Part shown: piece by piece, positions 5,443-8,662 of the stretch
How the letters are laid out: each line of letters begins with the position of its first letter
Numbering within the stretch: the first letter of the stretch is position 1
Assembly: GCA_023264755.1 (NCBI GenBank)
Contig: JAHFVB010000191.1
Location: forward strand, 1-8,662
DNA: 8,662 nucleotides
Direction: 5' to 3'
Origin: Mycobacterium sp.
GTDB lineage: Bacteria; Actinomycetota; Actinomycetes; Mycobacteriales; Mycobacteriaceae
Position numbers and translations under genes: made by a program
The notes under the pieces: generated by a model
Database searches by the model: none
What the model saw: the letters and a program-made list of their open reading frames with translations, nothing else
What the model was told of the DNA's origin: nothing

Positions 5443-8054
5443 AACTCCACCGGCTGGTGCTCACCAACTATCGCGGCATCGCCCACCGAGAGGTCGACTT
5501 CCCCGACCGTGGCGTCGTCGTGATCAGCGGCGCCAACGAGATCGGCAAGTCCTCGATGATCGAGGCACTCGACCTGCTGCTGGAGGTCAAGGATCGCTCG
5601 ACCAAGCGCGAGGTGAAGGACGTCAAACCGACGCACGCGGACGTCGGCGCCGAGGTGACCGCCGAGATCTCCACCGGCCCTTATCGATTCGTCTATCGCA
5701 AGCGCTTCCACAAGCAGGCCCAGACGGAGCTCACCGTGTTGGCGCCGGCTCGGGAACAGCTCACCGGCGACGAGGCGCACGACAGGGTGCGGGCCATCCT
5801 CGAGCAGACCGTCGACCTGGAACTCTGGCGGGCACAGCGCATCATGCAGGCGCAGTCCACCGAAGAGGTCCGGCTGTCCGGCAGCGATGCGCTGTCCCGG
5901 GCGCTCGACGCAGCCGCCGGGCACGCGGCCGCGTTGTCGGGCTCCGAGCCACTGCTCATCGATCGGATCGACGCCGAATACCGCCAGTACTTCACGGCCA
6001 CGGGCCGACCCACCTCGGAGTGGCTGGCCGCGACCAAGCGGCTCCAGCAGGCCGAGGCCGAGGTGTTGCGCTGCGAATCCGCCGTCGCCGAGGTGGACGA
6101 AGCGGTGGGTCAGCACGTGGAGCTCACCGACCAACGCGCGCGGCTGTCACTCGAGCGCGCGGCGGCGGTGCGGCGGCTCGATTCCGCGCAGCGGGCAGCC
6201 GAGGCCGTCGCGACGGTCACCGATCGCCTCACCCAGGCCCAGGCACTTTCGGATGCCATCGCGTCCGCCTGCACCGCCGCGCAGGCGGCCGTCGAGCGGC
6301 GCGCTCGGCTGCGCGCCGACCTGGACGTTCGGGCCGCGCGCATCGAAGAGTTGGAGGCGGCCGTGCAGCATGCGGTTGCCGCACAGACCGCCGCCGCTAC
6401 CGCCGCCGCAGCGGCCGCCCAAGCCGACGCCGCTGCGCACACGGAATGGGAGCGTTGCGAGGCGCGGGTGCAGGCCGCTCGCGAGGCGGCCGAGGCCATC
6501 GTTCGGCGCGACGAAGCCACCGGGCTGGCGACCCGCCTCGAGAAGGTGGACGTGGCTCGCGAGGCGCTGCAGGAGTGCGCTCAGCAGCTGGCCCACCTCA
6601 CGGTGTCGGCCCAGGTCGTCAAGGAGCTCGAGACGGCTAGTGCCGCCGTCGAACGCGCGGGTATCAGGGCCGAATTGGCCTCGGCGCGAGTCGAAGTGGT
6701 CGCCACCACCGACGTCGCACTGCAGATCGCCGGCCAGTCCGTGGCACTCGACGGTGGCGCCACCCATTCCTTTGCCGTGGCCGGGGCCATCGACGTCGAA
6801 CTGCCAGGAGTGCTCACGGTGCGCGTGGTGCCCGGCGAACCGGCGGCCGATGGTCAGGCGGTGCTCGACGCCGCACGGGAGCGGCTCGCGACGCTACTGG
6901 CGGCCGCGGGGCTACCCGACGTCGCTGCGGCTCGCGCGGCGTACGAGCGGCGCCGCGAACTCAGCGCCGAACGCGACCGGCTACAGGCCACCTGCGACGG
7001 ACTGCTTGGTGGCGACGACGTGGATCGCCTTCGGGCTCGGCTGGCCGACCTCCGACAGCTGAGCTCGGATGCGGACTGCGTTGGTGACGCCGAAGCCGCA
7101 CGCGCTGAACTCACTGCAGCGGTCGCCGCGCATCGCGCGGCGGGCGAGCGGTCGAAGGTCACGCGGGTCGACGCCGAGAAGGCGGCCGCGGGCGCGACGC
7201 AGCAGCGCACCCTGGCGGCGACTGGCTCGGAGAAGCTGGCCGCAGTCCGGGCCGAGTTGGCCACTGCCGCCGACGAACTGACGCGGCAACGCGCGGCAGA
7301 GGGGGACCAGCAACTCGCCGCCGCGGCCGATGACGCCGCCGAGCGCGCCCGACTGGCCGCGGCCCAGGTCGGGGCCATCGCCGTCGAACTCGCCGGGCTC
7401 GCGCCCGAGGACGTCGCCGCCGACCTCGCGGCGGCGGCCCGGGATGCCGAAGCGTTGGCCGCGCGGCACGACGAGGTGGGCGAGCAGCTCAGGGACGTGA
7501 CGGCCCAACTGAAGGTCTTCGGCAGCGAGGGCCGCAAGGGCAGGCTCGACGACGCCAACGCCGAGCGTGAGTACGCCGCAGCCGAGCACGCGCGACTGCG
7601 GCGGCGTTCGGGTGCGGCAGACATGTTGCGCACGGTGATGGCTCGCCACCGCGACGAGGCGCGGCTCCGTTACGTCGAGCCCTTCCGCGCCGAGTTGCAG
7701 CGCCTGGGCCGGCTGGTGTTCGGGTCCGATTTCGAGGTGGAGATCGACGCGGAACTGAAGATCTGCAATCGCACCCTGCACGGCCGCACCGTGCCGTACG
7801 AGTCGCTGTCCGGCGGCGCCAAGGAGCAGCTCGGCATCGTGGCGCGGTTGGCCGCGGCGGCCCTGGTCGCCAAGGAGGACGGCGTACCCGTCGTCATCGA
7901 CGACGCGCTGGGGTTCACCGACGCGGCCCGGTTGGTAGGCATGGGTGAGGTCTTCGACGCGGTGGGCGGCGACGGGCAGGTCATCGTGCTGACGTGCAGT
8001 CCCGAGCGCTATGCGGCCGTGCGCGACGCCCAACTGGTCGAGTTGAGCGCATAG
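5439..8054 (+). CDS. SbcC/Rad50-like SMC-family ATPase without zinc hook (Rv1278-like)
   Basis: This encodes an 871-residue ATPase, the predicted partner of the SbcD-like nuclease. Its N-terminal half-domain has [14 protein letters not shown] and Walker [10 protein letters not shown] (31-39), with a Q-loop around RIMQAQS (134-140). The C-terminal half-domain has the signature LSGG (790-793) and Walker B VPVVIDD (816-822). Between them, about residues 200-410 and 475-740 are Ala/Glu/Arg-rich predicted coiled coils forming an arm. No CxxC zinc-hook motif occurs anywhere. Instead, about residues 415-466 are non-helical and Val/Gly-rich, probably a small beta domain near the arm's turn. The residue after the Walker B Asp is Asp822 rather than Glu, and the switch region reads LTCSPERY without His. 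It resembles the YhaN-like branch more than E. coli SbcC (1048 residues). The GTG start at 5439 overlaps the nuclease stop; the frame is open further upstream, but that part lies inside the SbcD-like gene. Confidence 0.9.
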   Translation: MKLHRLVLTNYRGIAHREVDFPDRGVVVISGANEIGKSSMIEALDLLLEVKDRSTKREVKDVKPTHADVGAEVTAEISTGPYRFVYRKRFHKQAQTELTVLAPAREQLTGDEAHDRVRAILEQTVDLELWRAQRIMQAQSTEEVRLSGSDALSRALDAAAGHAAALSGSEPLLIDRIDAEYRQYFTATGRPTSEWLAATKRLQQAEAEVLRCESAVAEVDEAVGQHVELTDQRARLSLERAAAVRRLDSAQRAAEAVATVTDRLTQAQALSDAIASACTAAQAAVERRARLRADLDVRAARIEELEAAVQHAVAAQTAAATAAAAAAQADAAAHTEWERCEARVQAAREAAEAIVRRDEATGLATRLEKVDVAREALQECAQQLAHLTVSAQVVKELETASAAVERAGIRAELASARVEVVATTDVALQIAGQSVALDGGATHSFAVAGAIDVELPGVLTVRVVPGEPAADGQAVLDAARERLATLLAAAGLPDVAAARAAYERRRELSAERDRLQATCDGLLGGDDVDRLRARLADLRQLSSDADCVGDAEAARAELTAAVAAHRAAGERSKVTRVDAEKAAAGATQQRTLAATGSEKLAAVRAELATAADELTRQRAAEGDQQLAAAADDAAERARLAAAQVGAIAVELAGLAPEDVAADLAAAARDAEALAARHDEVGEQLRDVTAQLKVFGSEGRKGRLDDANAEREYAAAEHARLRRRSGAADMLRTVMARHRDEARLRYVEPFRAELQRLGRLVFGSDFEVEIDAELKICNRTLHGRTVPYESLSGGAKEQLGIVARLAAAALVAKEDGVPVVIDDALGFTDAARLVGMGEVFDAVGGDGQVIVLTCSPERYAAVRDAQLVELSA

Positions 8055-8056
8055 CG

Positions 8057-8662
8057 TTGACCCCAGTCGTTGCGTGGGTGCTCGTCGCCGTCGAGTTGGC
8101 CGGACTCATCGCGCTGACCGTCTTGTTCTTCGTGGCGCGGCGCCAGCTGAAGCGCACCCGCATCGAGCTCGAGCGCAGCCGCTCCGACAGGCCTCGGCGG
8201 CGCCGCCCACGCGGGCTCGCACCCGTCGCCGTCAAGACCGTGTGGCGGACGGCCGACTCGCTGCTGAAGAAGGGCGTCGGCGCGACGGTGCGCAACTCGA
8301 TCGAGGACCTCGCCGGCTGGGCCAGGGTCGAACGTCCCGATCTGGCCAGGCTGACGGCGAACGGCGAAGTCGTCATCGTCTTCTCCGACATCGAAGGTTC
8401 CACCGAACTCAACGACACGCTCGGCGACCGTCAGTGGGTGAAACTGCTCGAGCGGCACAACGCCCTCTTCTACCAGCAGGTCGACGGCCACGGGGGTCAC
8501 GTCGTCAAGACGCAGGGGGATGGGTTCATGATCGCGTTCTCCGCCGCCGAGCAAGCCGTACGCTGCAGCGCCGCGGTCCAGCGCGCGCTACGCGACGATC
8601 CCGAGCGATGGGATCGGATCAGGGTGCGAATCGGGGTCCACATGGGCACTTCGGTGCGCCGC
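8057..8662 (+). CDS. Membrane-anchored class III nucleotidyl cyclase, N-terminal part, cut by window edge
   Basis: The first 202 residues are present, if translation starts at TTG 8057, two bases after the SbcC-like stop; GTG 8078 (residue 8) is an alternative. No strong ribosome binding site is seen, so coupling to the upstream gene is likely. One hydrophobic helix (about residues 5-27) is followed by an Arg-rich juxtamembrane segment (28-52), placing the remainder in the cytoplasm. The cyclase domain starts near residue 103. It has [12 protein letters not shown] with metal ligand Asp111, and VVKTQGDGF with second metal ligand Asp155 and Lys151 at the adenine-recognition position, favouring ATP over [12 protein letters not shown] (189-197) precedes the cut. 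The transition-state Asn and Arg lie beyond the window, so activity cannot be confirmed. No HAMP domain is visible between the helix and the cyclase domain. Its place behind two repair genes suggests co-transcription. Confidence 0.88.
   Translation, partial: MTPVVAWVLVAVELAGLIALTVLFFVARRQLKRTRIELERSRSDRPRRRRPRGLAPVAVKTVWRTADSLLKKGVGATVRNSIEDLAGWARVERPDLARLTANGEVVIVFSDIEGSTELNDTLGDRQWVKLLERHNALFYQQVDGHGGHVVKTQGDGFMIAFSAAEQAVRCSAAVQRALRDDPERWDRIRVRIGVHMGTSVRR

Noticed and set aside
6370..6435. GCC/GCN-rich low-complexity stretch as a possible DNA repeat
   Set aside because: It encodes the Ala-rich coiled-coil segment (residues 311-333) of the SbcC-like protein; there is no regular repeat unit.
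6981..8033. A 350-codon open frame on the minus strand
   Set aside because: It lies opposite the C-terminal ATPase half-domain of the SbcC-like protein, whose motifs are clear; the antisense product is unrecognisable.
4291..8054. Anti-phage defence system made of nuclease and SMC-like ATPase
   Set aside because: The gene order and proteins match the core mycobacterial Rv1277-Rv1278 pair, with no mobile or defence-island neighbours in the window; a repair role is the simpler reading.

Overview
The window is GC-rich (roughly two-thirds G+C by eye) and dense, with genes packed at 4-bp overlaps. It reads as a chromosomal segment of a mycobacterium. Recalled from memory, not searched, the proteins and their order match Mycobacterium tuberculosis Rv1272c to Rv1278: two ABC exporter halves, LprB, LprC, a SixA-like phosphatase, and SbcD-like and SbcC-like proteins. 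The last gene, a class III nucleotidyl cyclase directly after the SbcC-like gene, differs from the M. tuberculosis order I remember (Rv1279, a GMC-type dehydrogenase). This suggests a non-tuberculous, perhaps fast-growing, species.

Layout. Positions 1-2290 (minus strand) hold two ABC exporter half-transporters joined by an ATGA overlap; the downstream one runs off the left edge. The complete one has a degenerate ATPase site, as expected of one half of a heterodimeric exporter. Positions 2291-2476 are the divergent intergenic region. Positions 2477-3582 (plus) encode two tandem paralogous lipoproteins, LprB and LprC. Convergent to them, with a 10-bp gap, is a SixA-like histidine phosphatase (3593-4114, minus). 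Positions 4115-4290 are a regulatory region.

From 4291 to the right edge is an apparent operon: SbcD-like nuclease, GTGA overlap, SbcC/Rad50-like ATPase, 2-bp gap, membrane-anchored nucleotidyl cyclase (truncated by the window edge).

The most informative non-coding signal is at 4181-4203. The sequence TTGTCAGTC, then 8 nt, then TAGACT fits the mycobacterial RecA-independent DNA-damage promoter (RecA-NDp, the PafBC-dependent class; consensus tTGTCRgtg-N8-TAnnnT). It predicts that the nuclease/ATPase pair, and possibly the cyclase, are induced by DNA damage without LexA. The pair is itself divergent: the nuclease has two changed metal ligands, and the ATPase has no CxxC zinc hook but carries a small predicted beta-rich segment in its coiled-coil arm.

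No RNA genes, insertion sequences, CRISPR arrays or attachment sites were seen. No gene-free stretch exceeds 300 bases.
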